A stretch of 64,000 bases of DNA from Lysobacter sp. A03 (lineage in GTDB: Bacteria; Pseudomonadota; Gammaproteobacteria; Xanthomonadales; Xanthomonadaceae). Within the stretch, counting starts at the first letter, position 1. Each line of letters starts with the position of its first letter. The notes beneath the pieces are model-generated. The model worked only from the letters and a program-made list of their open reading frames with translations. It did no database searches and was not told the DNA's origin. This document shows positions 1 through 9,222 of this stretch, piece by piece. The stretch is from NCBI RefSeq assembly GCF_000855665.1, contig NZ_JXSS01000110.1, positions 1-64,000 on the forward strand. The letters are read 5' to 3'. A program made the translations under genes and the position numbers.

Positions 1-239
1 TCGTCGGCCAGCTCGGCCAGTTCCGGGTCGCCGCGCATCGCCAGCGCCGTCTCCAGGTCCGCCTGGGCAGCGGCCTCGTCGGCGAGCGCGGTCGCCACCG
101 GCCCCAGCTGGGAGAACTCGCGCGAGAGCTGGCGGAAGCGCTGGTTGTCGCCGATCACATCCGGGTCGGCCAGCAGGCGCTCCAGTTCTTCGCGGCGTTC
201 GGCGAGGGCTTCGAGCTTGCGGCGCAGGCTGGGGGTCAT
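1..239 (-). CDS. prfA: Peptide chain release factor 1, N-terminal part (cut by window edge)
   Basis: This is the first 79 codons of release factor 1, which reads UAA and UAG stop codons on the ribosome. Read on the minus strand it begins [19 protein letters not shown] and continues through the [12 protein letters not shown] helix, which matches the start of E. coli RF1 (MKPSIVAKLEAL, RFRALSREYAQL). Only the N-terminal helical domain is inside the window; the PxT anticodon-like tripeptide and the GGQ loop lie beyond the left edge. It is downstream of hemA on the same strand with a gap of about 140 bases, the usual hemA-prfA arrangement. The identity is secure although the gene is partial. Confidence 0.93.
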   Translation of the reverse strand, partial: MTPSLRRKLEALAERREELERLLADPDVIGDNQRFRQLSREFSQLGPVATALADEAAAQADLETALAMRGDPELAELAD

Positions 240-380
240 CGGTCGGTCTCGGGTCGAGAGGGGTGGGTCTGGAAAAACGCGGGACGGGCGGGGTGAATGG
301 GTCGGTTGGCAGCAACGGGTGCGGCGCGCCGACGGGTCCGGCCGGCGAACAATCGGCGGGCCAGGCAACGTGTGGCAAGG

Positions 381-1721
381 CTACTTGCGGCTGTCGCGGC
401 CGGGCGTTGGCTTCGCACCATCACGCTTTTCAGCCGGCATCAGGATCGCGCTTCCGGCGGCGGGAAAGAGCTTGTCGGCCGCCCGGGCCAGTTCGGCATT
501 GCCGGTGATCGCGGCCTCGCGCAGCGCAATCGTCGGTGCGTGCAGGAGGCGGTTGGTCAAGGTGTGGGCAAGGAATTCGAGCACCGCGTCCGGGTCCTCG
601 CCATTGGCCAACTGCTGGCGGGCCTTGGCCAGCGCATCCAGTTTCGCCGCGTCGCCGTGGGCGCGCAGCTGCTTCAGCGGCGCGGTACGACTGCGGGCCA
701 ACAGGCTCTCCATGAAGCGCGCGACCTGGACCTCGATAATGGCTTCGGCTTCCGCCGCGGCTTCCTGGCGGCTGCGCCGGTTCTCCTCGATGGAGCGCTC
801 CAGGTCATCCACCGTGTACAGATACACGTCGCGCAGCTTGGCGACCTCCGGGTCGATGTCGCGCGGCACGGCCAGGTCCAGCAGCAGCATTGGCCGATGT
901 CGACGCTGGGCCAGGGCGGTGGCCACCTGGTCGCGATGCAGCACGGCGCCTCGCGCGGCGGTGGCGGACAGCACGATGTCCGCCTGGCCAAGATGGCGGT
1001 CGATCTCGTCCAGCGGCACGGCAACCCCGCCATGCCGGCTGGCCAGTTCCTGCGCGTGGGCGAGGGTGCGGTTGGCGACCAGCAGCCTTTTCACTCGCGC
1101 CTGGACCAGATGCCGCGCGGCCAGCTCGACCGTATCGCCCGCGCCGATCAGCAGCACGGTTGAGTCTTCGATTCGGGCGAAGGATTCCTGCGCCAGCCGA
1201 ACGGCGGCCGAGGCCACTGAGACCGGGTTGGCGCCGCTACGGGTGTCCGTGCGCGCGCGCTTGGCGGTGGTGAAGGTGTGCTGGAACAGGCTGTCGAGCT
1301 GGCTGCCCAGACTGCCCGCCGCGCGCGCCGTAGCCCACGCATCCTTGACCTGGCCCAGGATCTGCGGCTCCCCCAGTACCAGCGAATCCAGGCCGGTCGC
1401 GACCCGGAACAGATGGCGGACGGCGCCCGCGCCGGCGTGCCGGTAGAGGTAGGCCTGCCGTTCGTCCATCCCGGCCGGGTGGGGGGCCAGCCAGTTCGCC
1501 CCCGCCTGCCCGCCGTCATCGACCACGGTGTAGATCTCGGTGCGGTTGCACGTGGACAGCAGCGCGGCCTCTCGTACCCCGCCCAGTCCGCGCAGCGAAT
1601 CCAGGGCGGCAGGAATCGTCTCGCTGGAGAACGCCACCCGCTCGCGCAGGCTGACCGGCGCGGTCTGGTGGTTGATCCCGAGCACGAACAGGTTGGAGGT
1701 TGGACTGGTCACCGGACTCAT
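381..1721 (-). CDS. hemA: Glutamyl-tRNA reductase
   Basis: This enzyme reduces glutamyl-tRNA(Glu) to glutamate-1-semialdehyde with NADPH, the committed step of C5-pathway haem synthesis. The 446-residue protein has the N-terminal [15 protein letters not shown] motif, the nucleophile Cys58 in LSTCNRTE, the [16 protein letters not shown] segment and the nucleotide-binding GAGDTVE stretch, followed by the C-terminal dimerisation helices ([10 protein letters not shown]). It is slightly longer than E. coli HemA (418) because of a short N-terminal extension and a basic tail rich in Lys, Arg and Asp. It is divergent from the TPR-protein gene and is followed by prfA on the same strand. Confidence 0.97.
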   Translation of the reverse strand: MSPVTSPTSNLFVLGINHQTAPVSLRERVAFSSETIPAALDSLRGLGGVREAALLSTCNRTEIYTVVDDGGQAGANWLAPHPAGMDERQAYLYRHAGAGAVRHLFRVATGLDSLVLGEPQILGQVKDAWATARAAGSLGSQLDSLFQHTFTTAKRARTDTRSGANPVSVASAAVRLAQESFARIEDSTVLLIGAGDTVELAARHLVQARVKRLLVANRTLAHAQELASRHGGVAVPLDEIDRHLGQADIVLSATAARGAVLHRDQVATALAQRRHRPMLLLDLAVPRDIDPEVAKLRDVYLYTVDDLERSIEENRRSRQEAAAEAEAIIEVQVARFMESLLARSRTAPLKQLRAHGDAAKLDALAKARQQLANGEDPDAVLEFLAHTLTNRLLHAPTIALREAAITGNAELARAADKLFPAAGSAILMPAEKRDGAKPTPGRDSRK

Positions 1722-1816
1722 GGGGATTGGACGGCGGGTTCAGGCGCTTGCGATAAGCTGCTGGCTGCTGAAGGCCCATATTCTACCGGCCTCCCGATTC
1801 CCAGGGATTCACCTTG

Positions 1817-3499
1817 ATGCAAGCACCGTTGCGCCTATTCATATCCGCCGTCCTGTTGCTGCTGGCAAGCGCGTTTTCGGCCAGCGCCGCGCCTGCCGCC
1901 GAAGTGCCCACGGCCGATCCGGTGATCGAGACCCTCGAGCCCTTGATAGCGGCCGAGTTCGCCCTTCAGGCGGGTCGGCTGGAGGAGGCATCACGCTGGT
2001 ACCTGCAGGCGGCGTTGGCCGCCGACGACGAGGCGTTGACCGAGCGGGCGACGCGAATTGCCCTGCTGTCGCGCGATGACGAGAGCGCCGCGCGTCTGTT
2101 GGAGCTGTGGCGACGCCAGGGCGGCAATAGCGTCAACTTCCTCGGCGCCGAGGCCAGCCTGGCCCTGCGCCGCGGTGATGAGCGCAAAGCGCAGCGTTTT
2201 CTGGTCCAGTTGCTCGGCATGCCCGGTGACGAGGGCTGGCGGCAGGTGCTGGGGGTGATGATCGCCGGCGCCCGCGATCCGGCCCAGTCGTCGCGGGTGC
2301 TGGAAGGGCTGGTGCGTCGTGGCAGCATTCCGCCGACCCTGCAGGCGTGGCTTGCGTTTGGCGGGCTGGCCCAGCGCCTTGAGCAGCCGGAGCTGGCTGA
2401 ACGCATCGTCGCCGAAGTGCTCAAACGCTTTCCCGGCGAGCCGCGGGTGGCCCTGTTGAGGGTCAGCCAGCTGCGCGAAGCCCGTCGCGTGGACGAAGCG
2501 CGCGACGTCCTGGCCTCCATCGCCGAGCGCGCCGAAGATGACGATGAACTGCGCCTCGCCATCGCCTATGAATACGACACCCTCGGCGATCTGGCCGCCG
2601 CCGAGGCCACACTCGCGCGCGGCGAGCAGGACGACCAGACCTACGGCCTGCGCGCCTCGCTGCTGGCCCGGGCCAAGGACAATGTCTCGTTGCTGGCGTT
2701 GTATGAGGAGCTCAGCGCGCGCGGCCAGGTGCCCGATCCGCGCCGACGCCTGCTGTTGGGCCAGGTGGCCGAATTTCTGAAGCGCTACGACGAGGCGCTG
2801 AACTGGTATCAGGGCGTCCCGGGTGGGGCGCAGCGCGTCCCGGCGATGTTGCGCAGCGCCAACGTCCTGCATGAGCTGAATCGTGCCGACGAGGCGTTTG
2901 CACAGCTGCGTGAAATGCAGGCCGATGCGTCGACCACCGACACCGCGCGCCGCGATGCCTATCTCCTGGAAGCGTCACTGCACGAGCACGATGAGGACGC
3001 AGCGGCCGAGAAGGACGCTTTCTCACGTGGCCTGGCCGCGTTCCCCGACGATCTGGAAATCCTCTACGCGCGCGCCCTGAGCTGGGAGCGTGGCGATGAT
3101 ATCGCCCGCGCGGAGGCCGATCTGCGCCGCATCCTTGTCATCGATCCCGAATCGGTCGCCGCGTTGAACGCACTGGGCTACACGCTTGCCGATCGAACCG
3201 ACCGCTACCAGGAAGCCTTGGAGCTGATCAACCGCGCCCGTGCCGCAGAGCCCGACAACGCCGCCATTACCGACAGTTACGGCTGGGTGCTCTATCGGCT
3301 GGGACGGAACGACGAAGCCCTGGTCGCGCTTCGACAGGCGTTCGCATTGCAGAAAGACGCCGAGATCGCCGCCCACCTGGCCGAAGTGCTGTGGACGCTC
3401 GGTCGCCATGACGAGTCCCGCAAGTACCTGGAAGAAGCAGAACGCATCGATCCCGACAACCGCGCCTTGAAGCGGGTCAAGGAACTGACCGGGCCATGA
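1817..3499 (+). CDS. Exported tetratricopeptide-repeat protein, positional homologue of Pseudomonas LbcA
   Basis: The 560-residue protein has a signal peptide (hydrophobic LFISAVLLLLASAF, likely cleavage after ASA at residue 24) followed by many degenerate TPR-like helical pairs. The last repeats are the clearest (ALNALGYTLADR, ITDSYGWVLYRLGRNDEAL). I chose ATG 1817 over the TTG three bases upstream. Its place between hemA and lolB is the one held in P. aeruginosa by PA4667/LbcA, the outer-membrane lipoprotein that activates the periplasmic protease CtpA. Here there is no lipobox, and there is no cysteine anywhere in the protein, so it cannot be a lipoprotein by the usual route. It overlaps lolB by four bases, implying translational coupling. 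A scaffold or adaptor role in the periplasm is inference. Confidence 0.85.
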   Translation: MQAPLRLFISAVLLLLASAFSASAAPAAEVPTADPVIETLEPLIAAEFALQAGRLEEASRWYLQAALAADDEALTERATRIALLSRDDESAARLLELWRRQGGNSVNFLGAEASLALRRGDERKAQRFLVQLLGMPGDEGWRQVLGVMIAGARDPAQSSRVLEGLVRRGSIPPTLQAWLAFGGLAQRLEQPELAERIVAEVLKRFPGEPRVALLRVSQLREARRVDEARDVLASIAERAEDDDELRLAIAYEYDTLGDLAAAEATLARGEQDDQTYGLRASLLARAKDNVSLLALYEELSARGQVPDPRRRLLLGQVAEFLKRYDEALNWYQGVPGGAQRVPAMLRSANVLHELNRADEAFAQLREMQADASTTDTARRDAYLLEASLHEHDEDAAAEKDAFSRGLAAFPDDLEILYARALSWERGDDIARAEADLRRILVIDPESVAALNALGYTLADRTDRYQEALELINRARAAEPDNAAITDSYGWVLYRLGRNDEALVALRQAFALQKDAEIAAHLAEVLWTLGRHDESRKYLEEAERIDPDNRALKRVKELTGP

Positions 3500-4152
3500 G
3501 GATCTCCGTTGCCGTAGCCGTCATCGCGCTGGGCCTGCTGCTGGCCGGCTGCGCAGGCGCGCCGCTGCGACCGGCGATTTCAGCGTCCGATGTCGCCGCC
3601 GCCGAAGCGTCCCAGGTTCAGCGCGAACGCTTGCTGGCCCGCACTCCGGACTGGTCATTGGCCGGGCGCGTCGCGGTTTCCAATGCAGGCAAGGGTGGCA
3701 GCGGCCGCATCGAATGGCGTCAGGACGGCCCGCGATACCTGATCACCCTCAGCGCGCCGGTAACGCGGCAGGGTTGGCAACTGACCGGCGATGCTGACGC
3801 GGCGCGCCTCGAAGGACTTGAGGGTGGTCCACGTTCCGGCCCCGATGCCCGACTGCTGTTGCTGGCCGCGACCGGCTGGGACATTCCCGTGGTGGCACTT
3901 GGCGACTGGGTCCGCGGCGCCCGCGCCCCCGAACTGGCACCAGCAACGATCGAATACGGCACCGACGGACTGCCGCGCCGGATCGATCAGGACGGCTGGA
4001 CGATCGAATACCGCTGGGCCCCCGATGCGGTGACGGAGGGCGAAACAGCGCTCCCCAGCCGGGTCGACGCGGTCCGTGGCGAGGCCCGGGTCAAGCTGAT
4101 CGTCGACGAATGGCAGGCAGAAATCCCGCCCGGCGCGATGCAGCTGCAATGA
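3496..4152 (+). CDS. lolB: Outer-membrane lipoprotein receptor LolB
   Basis: LolB accepts lipoproteins from the periplasmic carrier LolA and inserts them in the outer membrane. The 218-residue precursor has a lipoprotein signal with the lipobox LLAGC (Cys19) and Ala at +2, consistent with outer-membrane sorting. The mature part follows the LolB pattern ([10 protein letters not shown], then GRIEWRQDG and a beta-rich body). Its ATG overlaps the stop of the TPR gene (ATGA) and its own stop overlaps the ispE start, so the three genes form one coupled unit. The lolB-ispE-prs order is the standard gammaproteobacterial one and supports the assignment beyond the sequence match. Confidence 0.93.
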   Translation: MRISVAVAVIALGLLLAGCAGAPLRPAISASDVAAAEASQVQRERLLARTPDWSLAGRVAVSNAGKGGSGRIEWRQDGPRYLITLSAPVTRQGWQLTGDADAARLEGLEGGPRSGPDARLLLLAATGWDIPVVALGDWVRGARAPELAPATIEYGTDGLPRRIDQDGWTIEYRWAPDAVTEGETALPSRVDAVRGEARVKLIVDEWQAEIPPGAMQLQ

Positions 4153-5066
4153 CGGGTCCCTCATCCGGGCCCTATGCGGCTGCCGAGCGCTGGAGCGAGT
4201 GGCCGGCGCCGGCCAAGCTGAACCTGTTCCTGCGCATTCCGGGACGTCGCGCGGACGGCTACCACCTGCTGCAGACCGTGTTCCGCCTGCTCGACTGGGG
4301 CGATACGGTGCGTCTGCGCGTTCGGAGAGACGCGCGGATCGTTCGTCAGGGCAGCCCGCTCGCTGGTGTGGCAGAGGCGGACGACCTGACCGTACGCGCA
4401 GCCACCCTGTTGCAGTCGGTATCGGGATCGGCGCAGGGCGTGGACATCGCAATCGAAAAGCGCATCCCCGTGGGCGGCGGTTTTGGCGGCGGATCATCGG
4501 ATGCGGCCACGGTCCTGGTTGCGCTGGACGCGCTGTGGGGCACCGGGCTGGGCGAGGAGCGGCTGGCGGCATTGGCGCTGCAGCTCGGAGCCGACGTGCC
4601 GGTGTTCGTGCGCGGGCGGAATGCGTGGGCCGAGGGTATCGGCGAGCAGTTGACGCCGATCGATTTGCCGCGGGCGTGGTACCTGCTGGTCAACCCGGGC
4701 GTGCACGTCGCTACCGCCGAGCTCTTCCAGTCAGCCGAATTGACGCGCGATGCGCAGCCCGCGACAATAGCGGACTTCGTTTCGGGCAAACCGCTCGGGA
4801 ACGCGTTCGAGCCGGTATTGCGCGGCCGCGAACCGGCCATAGACGCCGTGTTTGCTGCCCTGTCGCAGGTCGGCACGCCGCACCTGACCGGTTCCGGCAG
4901 TGGGTGTTTCGTCGAGTTCGCCAGCCGCGAATCCGCCGAATCCGCGCTGTCTGCGTTGCCATCGGGCCTGGATGCCTGGTTGGCTGCAGGCCTGGATCAC
5001 TCGCCCTTGCGCGGTATTGCGGGCAGGACGAAACCAGTTACACAGGGGCGTCGCCAAGAGGCCTAA
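4149..5066 (+). CDS. ispE: 4-diphosphocytidyl-2-C-methyl-D-erythritol kinase
   Basis: IspE phosphorylates CDP-methylerythritol in the MEP pathway to isopentenyl diphosphate. The 305-residue protein is a GHMP kinase, with [10 protein letters not shown] at the N-terminus (substrate Lys), the ATP loop [16 protein letters not shown], and LGADVPVFV containing the catalytic Asp. I chose ATG 4149 because it overlaps the lolB stop; an upstream in-frame ATG at 4110 lies inside lolB and would add an unrelated extension. The last 23 bases of the gene, including the stop, lie inside the tRNA-Gln gene that follows, which is unusual and is discussed as a finding. Confidence 0.96.
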   Translation: MTGPSSGPYAAAERWSEWPAPAKLNLFLRIPGRRADGYHLLQTVFRLLDWGDTVRLRVRRDARIVRQGSPLAGVAEADDLTVRAATLLQSVSGSAQGVDIAIEKRIPVGGGFGGGSSDAATVLVALDALWGTGLGEERLAALALQLGADVPVFVRGRNAWAEGIGEQLTPIDLPRAWYLLVNPGVHVATAELFQSAELTRDAQPATIADFVSGKPLGNAFEPVLRGREPAIDAVFAALSQVGTPHLTGSGSGCFVEFASRESAESALSALPSGLDAWLAAGLDHSPLRGIAGRTKPVTQGRRQEA

Positions 5067-5120
5067 GGCACCAGGTTTTGATCCTGGCATTCGTAGGTTC
5101 GAATCCTACCGCCCCTGCCA
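5044..5120 (+). tRNA. tRNA-Gln (UUG anticodon)
   Basis: The acceptor stem pairs AGGGGCG (5044-5050) with CGCCCCT (5110-5116), followed by discriminator G and an encoded CCA (5118-5120). The anticodon stem CCAGG/CCTGG encloses the loop TTTTGAT, giving anticodon TTG. The T-arm is GTAGGTTCGAATCCTAC. The 5' 23 bases are shared with the 3' end of ispE. A tRNA-Gln between ispE and prs is a known arrangement in related gammaproteobacteria. Confidence 0.95.
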
Positions 5121-5153
5121 ATTTTGAAGCCTGTGGGCCCCGCGCCCTGAGCG

Positions 5154-6128
5154 ATGTCCAACATGAAAGTCCAAGGTGATCGCAGTCTGCTGATCTTTTC
5201 CGGTAACGCCAATCCGGTACTGGCCCGGGCGGTGTGCAAGGAACTGGGCGTGCGACCGGGCAAGGCGCTGGTCAGCACGTTCTCCGATGGTGAGGTGCAG
5301 GTCGAGATCGAGGAGAACGTGCGCCAGCAGGACGTGTTCGTGATCCAGCCGACCTGCGCCCCCAGCGCCGAGAACCTGGTCGAGCTGCTGGTCCTGATCG
5401 ATGCGCTCAAGCGCGCCTCCGTCAGCAGCGTCACCGCTGTGGTGCCTTACTTCGGCTATGCCCGCCAGGATCGCCGTCCGCGCTCCTCGCGGGTGCCGAT
5501 CACCGCCAAGGTCGCCGCCAAGATGTTTTCCGCGGTGGATTGCGACCGGGTGCTTACGATCGACCTGCATGCCGACCAGATCCAGGGTTTCTTCGACATG
5601 CCGGTCGACAACGTCTACGCCTCGCCGCTGTTGCTGGCCGACATCTGGCGCGCGCACGGCACCGACAACATGGTCGTTGTCAGCCCGGACGTGGGCGGGG
5701 TGGTGCGCGCGCGGGCGATCGCCAAGCGGCTGGATGATGCGGACCTGGCGATCATCGACAAGCGCCGGCCCAAGGCCAACGTGTCCACCGTGATGAACAT
5801 CATCGGCGACGTGGACGGCAAGACCTGCGTGCTGGTCGATGACATCGTCGATACCGCGGGCACCCTGTGCGCCGCCGCTGCCGCGTTGAAGGCGCGTGGC
5901 GCGACCAAGGTCGTTGCCTACTGCACCCACGCGGTGCTGTCGGGCGCGGCGATCAGCAACATCCGCAATTCCGAACTCGACGAGCTGGTGGTCACCGATA
6001 CCATTCCGCTGACCGAGGCCGCGCGCGAGTGCGGCCGGGTCCGCCAGCTCAGCGTCGCCGAGCTGCTGGCCGAGACGATCCGCCGGATCGCTTTCGGCGA
6101 GTCGGTCAGCTCGCTCTACGTCGACTGA
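5154..6128 (+). CDS. prs: Ribose-phosphate pyrophosphokinase (PRPP synthetase)
   Basis: Prs makes PRPP from ribose-5-phosphate and ATP for purine, pyrimidine, NAD, His and Trp synthesis. The 324-residue protein has [10 protein letters not shown], the ATP-site loop [21 protein letters not shown] and the PRPP-binding loop [14 protein letters not shown], all in class I order. Two ATGs (5154 and 5163) could start it. I kept the first; the ribosome-binding site is weak (GAGCG just upstream), so the start is uncertain by three codons. It begins 34 bases after tRNA-Gln and may depend on read-through from it. Confidence 0.97.
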   Translation: MSNMKVQGDRSLLIFSGNANPVLARAVCKELGVRPGKALVSTFSDGEVQVEIEENVRQQDVFVIQPTCAPSAENLVELLVLIDALKRASVSSVTAVVPYFGYARQDRRPRSSRVPITAKVAAKMFSAVDCDRVLTIDLHADQIQGFFDMPVDNVYASPLLLADIWRAHGTDNMVVVSPDVGGVVRARAIAKRLDDADLAIIDKRRPKANVSTVMNIIGDVDGKTCVLVDDIVDTAGTLCAAAAALKARGATKVVAYCTHAVLSGAAISNIRNSELDELVVTDTIPLTEAARECGRVRQLSVAELLAETIRRIAFGESVSSLYVD

Positions 6129-6224
6129 CCGCCGCACTTTTTTTATGGCTCACCTGGTCGCGGGTGAGTCTTTCCCGGCCGCCGCGAGGTGGCCACACCT
6201 GCAACACAAGCGAGTAAACAAGCA

Positions 6225-6899
6225 ATGTCCGATCAAACCATCAAGGCCTCTGGCCGCAGTGTCGAGGGGAAGGGTGCGAGCCGCCGCCTGCGTCACGCGG
6301 GCAAGATCCCGGCCATCATCTACGGCGGCGACGCCGCTCCGCAGCCCGTCGTGCTCGACCAGGAAAAGATCTGGGTCGCCAGCCAGAACGAGTGGTTCTA
6401 CTCGACCATCCTGGACCTGGACGTCGACGGCAAGGTCGAGAGCGTGCTGCTGCGTGACATGCAGCGCCACCCGTTCAAGCAGATCATCATGCATCTGGAT
6501 TTCATGCGGGTGAACCAGAAGGAAGTGCTGCGCACCCAGGTGCAGCTGCACTTCATCAACGAGGACATCTCGCCGGCCGGCAAGAACGCCGACGTGATCA
6601 TCATGAAGGAGCTGAACCACGTCGACGTCAGCTGCCTGCCCAAGGATCTGCCGGAGAACATCGAGGTCGACCTGTCCAAGCTGGAGCTGGGTGACACCAT
6701 CCACCTCTCGCAGATCCCGCTGCCCGAGGGCGTCGAGATCCCGAGCCTGGCGCTGGGCGAGGAGTACGACACCGCCGTGGTCGTGGCGCGCAAGGGTCGC
6801 GTGGAAGTCGAGCCGGAGCCGGAAGTCGAAGACGACACCGATGCCGCCGATGTGCCGGCCACCAAGGTCGATTCGGACGAGAAGAAGGACGACGAGTAA
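6225..6899 (+). CDS. rplY: 50S ribosomal protein bL25, long CTC form
   Basis: bL25 binds 5S rRNA in the central protuberance. This 224-residue version has the L25 beta-barrel (GASRRLRHAGKIPAIIYGG) plus the C-terminal CTC/TL5 domain (DVSCLPKDLPENIEVDLS, then the ISLE-like IPSLALGEEYD), and ends in a very acidic tail of Glu and Asp with a few Lys. E. coli L25 has only the first domain. I chose ATG 6225 (MSDQTIKASGR). The upstream in-frame ATG at 6189 would add twelve residues not seen in the family. The order prs-rplY-pth-ychF is conserved. Confidence 0.95.
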   Translation: MSDQTIKASGRSVEGKGASRRLRHAGKIPAIIYGGDAAPQPVVLDQEKIWVASQNEWFYSTILDLDVDGKVESVLLRDMQRHPFKQIIMHLDFMRVNQKEVLRTQVQLHFINEDISPAGKNADVIIMKELNHVDVSCLPKDLPENIEVDLSKLELGDTIHLSQIPLPEGVEIPSLALGEEYDTAVVVARKGRVEVEPEPEVEDDTDAADVPATKVDSDEKKDDE

Positions 6900-6962
6900 G
6901 CCTGCAATTCGCTGGGGCAACCGCAATCGCGGAAGCCCCGGCTTGCGGCTTGCTCGCCTGTC

Positions 6963-7544
6963 ATGGCCGGTTTGCGCCTGATCGTCGGACTGGGGAATCC
7001 CGGTCCTGAATACCTCCGGACCCGGCACAATGCCGGGTTCTGGTTTGTGGACGCCCTGGCGGAAAGCCTGGGTGTCCGTTTCAGCCTGGAATCAAAACTG
7101 TCCGGGCAAGCGGCGAAGGTCCAGATTGCCGGGCAGCCGATCTGGTTGCTCAAGCCTGCGACCTTCATGAACCTGTCCGGCAAGTCGGTAACCGCCGCGC
7201 TGAATTACTGGAAGATCGAGCCCGAGCAGGCATTGCTGGCGCACGATGAGCTCGACCTCCCACCCGGCACCGCCCGCCTGAAGTTTGATGGTGGTCACGG
7301 GGGCCAGAATGGACTGCGCGACACCATGCGACTGCTCGCCCACGGCCGTTTCCACCGGCTGCGGATCGGCATCGGCCATCCGGGCCACAAGGATCAGGTC
7401 ACCCCTTGGGTGCTGGGCCGGCCCGGCGCGGACGACGAGGCGATGATCCTGCGCGCCATTGGCGATGCGATCGACGTGCTGCCGCTGGCGGTTGCCGGCG
7501 ATTTCAGCGAGGCGATGAAGCGCCTGCACACGCCCCGGGCCTGA
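6963..7544 (+). CDS. pth: Peptidyl-tRNA hydrolase
   Basis: Pth releases tRNA from peptidyl-tRNAs that drop off the ribosome. The 193-residue protein has the family signature LIVGLGNPGPEY (Asn12) and the catalytic His22 in RHNAG, followed by FMNLSGKSV, the DELDLPPG acidic residue and the GGHGGQNGLRD loop. Length and motif spacing match the bacterial family. It lies 63 bases after rplY and 63 bases before ychF, likely in the same transcript. Confidence 0.97.
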   Translation: MAGLRLIVGLGNPGPEYLRTRHNAGFWFVDALAESLGVRFSLESKLSGQAAKVQIAGQPIWLLKPATFMNLSGKSVTAALNYWKIEPEQALLAHDELDLPPGTARLKFDGGHGGQNGLRDTMRLLAHGRFHRLRIGIGHPGHKDQVTPWVLGRPGADDEAMILRAIGDAIDVLPLAVAGDFSEAMKRLHTPRA

Positions 7545-7607
7545 AGCCCGCTTCGTCATTGCTACACCATTGGTTCCACCCCTCATATTGAAAGCGAGTA
7601 CAGCGTC

Positions 7608-8699
7608 ATGGGCATCAAATGCGGCATCGTCGGCCTTCCCAACGTAGGCAAGTCGACCCTTTTCAATGCCCTGACCAAGGCGGGCATTGCCGCCGCCAAT
7701 TTCCCGTTCTGCACGATCGAGCCGAACGTGGGCGTGGTGCCGGTCCCCGATCCGCGCCTGAACGCGCTGGCGGAGATCGTCAAGCCGCAGAAGTGCCTGC
7801 CCACCGCGGTCGAATTCGTCGACATCGCCGGTCTGGTCGCCGGCGCGGCCAGTGGCGAGGGTCTGGGCAACAAGTTCCTCGCCCACATCCGCGAGGTGGA
7901 CGCGATCACCCACGTGGTGCGCTGCTTCGAGAACGACGACATCATCCACGTCAACAACCGCATCGATCCGCTGTCGGATATCGACACCATCGATACCGAG
8001 CTGGCCCTGGCCGATCTGGATTCGGTCGAGAAGGCGCTGCAGCGCGCCGAGCGCTCCGCCAAGACCGGCGACAAGGACGCGAAGATCCGCGTCGACGTGC
8101 TCACCCGCGTGCGCGATGGCCTGGATGCCGGCAAGCCGGCCCGGGCACTGGACCTGTCCGACGATGACCGCCTGGCGCTGCGCGACCTGTTCCTGCTGAC
8201 CCTGAAGCCGGTGCTGTACATCGCCAACGTGCTGGAGGACGGCTTCGAGGACAATCCACACCTGGATGCGGTGCGAGCGCGGGCGGAAGCCGAAGGCGCC
8301 GAGGTGGTGCCGGTCTCGGCAGCGATTGAAGAGGAACTCAGCCAGCTCGACGACGAGGACCGCGATGCGTTCCTGGCCGACATGGGCCTGGACGAGCCCG
8401 GCCTCAACCGCGTCATTCGCGCCGCCTACAAGCTCCTCGGGCTGCAGACCTATTTCACCGCCGGGGTCAAGGAAGTGCGCGCCTGGACGGTCAAGGGCGG
8501 GGCGACCGCACCACAGGCCGCCGCGGTCATCCATACAGACTTCGAGAAGGGCTTCATCCGCGCCGAGACCATCGGCTATGACGACTTCATCAAGTACCAG
8601 GGTGAGACCGGCGCGCGCGAGGCCGGGCGCATGCGCCTTGAGGGCAAGGAGTACAAGGTCCAGGAAGGCGATGTGTTGCATTTCCGCTTCAACGTGTAG
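7608..8699 (+). CDS. ychF: Ribosome-binding ATPase YchF (OLA1 family)
   Basis: YchF is an Obg-family P-loop protein that hydrolyses ATP rather than GTP and binds ribosomes. The 363-residue protein carries the G1 loop [15 protein letters not shown] and the G3 region VDIAGLV. In place of the guanine-specifying NKxD it has NVLE (in YIANVLED), the change that gives ATP preference in this family. The C-terminal TGS domain is present ([29 protein letters not shown]). The usual pth-ychF neighbourhood is kept. Confidence 0.97.
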   Translation: MGIKCGIVGLPNVGKSTLFNALTKAGIAAANFPFCTIEPNVGVVPVPDPRLNALAEIVKPQKCLPTAVEFVDIAGLVAGAASGEGLGNKFLAHIREVDAITHVVRCFENDDIIHVNNRIDPLSDIDTIDTELALADLDSVEKALQRAERSAKTGDKDAKIRVDVLTRVRDGLDAGKPARALDLSDDDRLALRDLFLLTLKPVLYIANVLEDGFEDNPHLDAVRARAEAEGAEVVPVSAAIEEELSQLDDEDRDAFLADMGLDEPGLNRVIRAAYKLLGLQTYFTAGVKEVRAWTVKGGATAPQAAAVIHTDFEKGFIRAETIGYDDFIKYQGETGAREAGRMRLEGKEYKVQEGDVLHFRFNV

Positions 8700-8759
8700 C
8701 CTCCGCTGCGGCGCGAGGTCGCATTTTCAGCAGCCTGGGCAAATATCTTTCGCCCGCCG

Positions 8760-8788
8760 TTGACAAGCGCGCAAAAGCCCCTCAGAAT
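8760..8788 (+). promoter_or_regulatory. Likely sigma-70 promoter of the tRNA-Tyr/tuf cluster
   Basis: A perfect -35 TTGACA (8760-8765) is followed after 17 bases by CAGAAT (8783-8788). Transcription would start about 7 bases before the tRNA-Tyr gene. The stretch after the -10 is GC-rich (GCGGGC), a discriminator typical of stringently controlled stable-RNA promoters. The -10 matches consensus at four of six positions. Confidence 0.65.
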
Positions 8789-8800
8789 TGCGGGCTCTTT

Positions 8801-8886
8801 GGAGGGATACCCAAGCGGCCAACGGGGGCAGACTGTAAATCTGCTGGCTTACGCCTTCGGTGGTTCGAATCCACCTCCCTCCACCA
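8801..8886 (+). tRNA. tRNA-Tyr (GUA anticodon)
   Basis: The acceptor stem GGAGGGA pairs with TCCCTCC (8876-8882), then discriminator A and encoded CCA. The anticodon stem GCAGA/TCTGC encloses CTGTAAA, giving GTA. A long variable arm (GGCTTACGCCTTC) makes it a class II tRNA of 86 bases, as expected for bacterial tRNA-Tyr. It is the first gene of the tRNA-tuf-secE-nusG cluster. Confidence 0.96.
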
Positions 8887-8977
8887 GCTTCGCGCCCGTC
8901 GCGTGCTGGTAGACGCAAGGCAACAAACCGATAGACTAACCATCCGTCGGCGCAGCACCCAAGCAGGTTTGTCCGGC

Positions 8978-9051
<74 letters not shown>

Positions 9052-9102
9052 TTGATGTCGCGACGTTTTTGACCCTGCTGAAATGGTCTGTTTGAAAAAT
9101 TC

Positions 9103-9178
9103 GCTCACGTAGCTCAGTCGGTAGAGCACCTCCTTGGTAAGGAGGAGGTCACTGGTTCGATTCCAGTCGTGAGCACCA
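9103..9178 (+). tRNA. tRNA-Thr (GGU anticodon)
   Basis: GCTCACG (9103-9109) pairs with CGTGAGC (9168-9174), followed by discriminator A and encoded CCA. The anticodon stem CCTCC/GGAGG encloses TTGGTAA, giving GGT. It ends 44 bases before the first tuf gene, as in the E. coli tufB operon. Confidence 0.96.
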
Positions 9179-9222
9179 CACCTACCATCCAGAACACCGT
9201 CCCACAGCGAGAAGCGACAATC

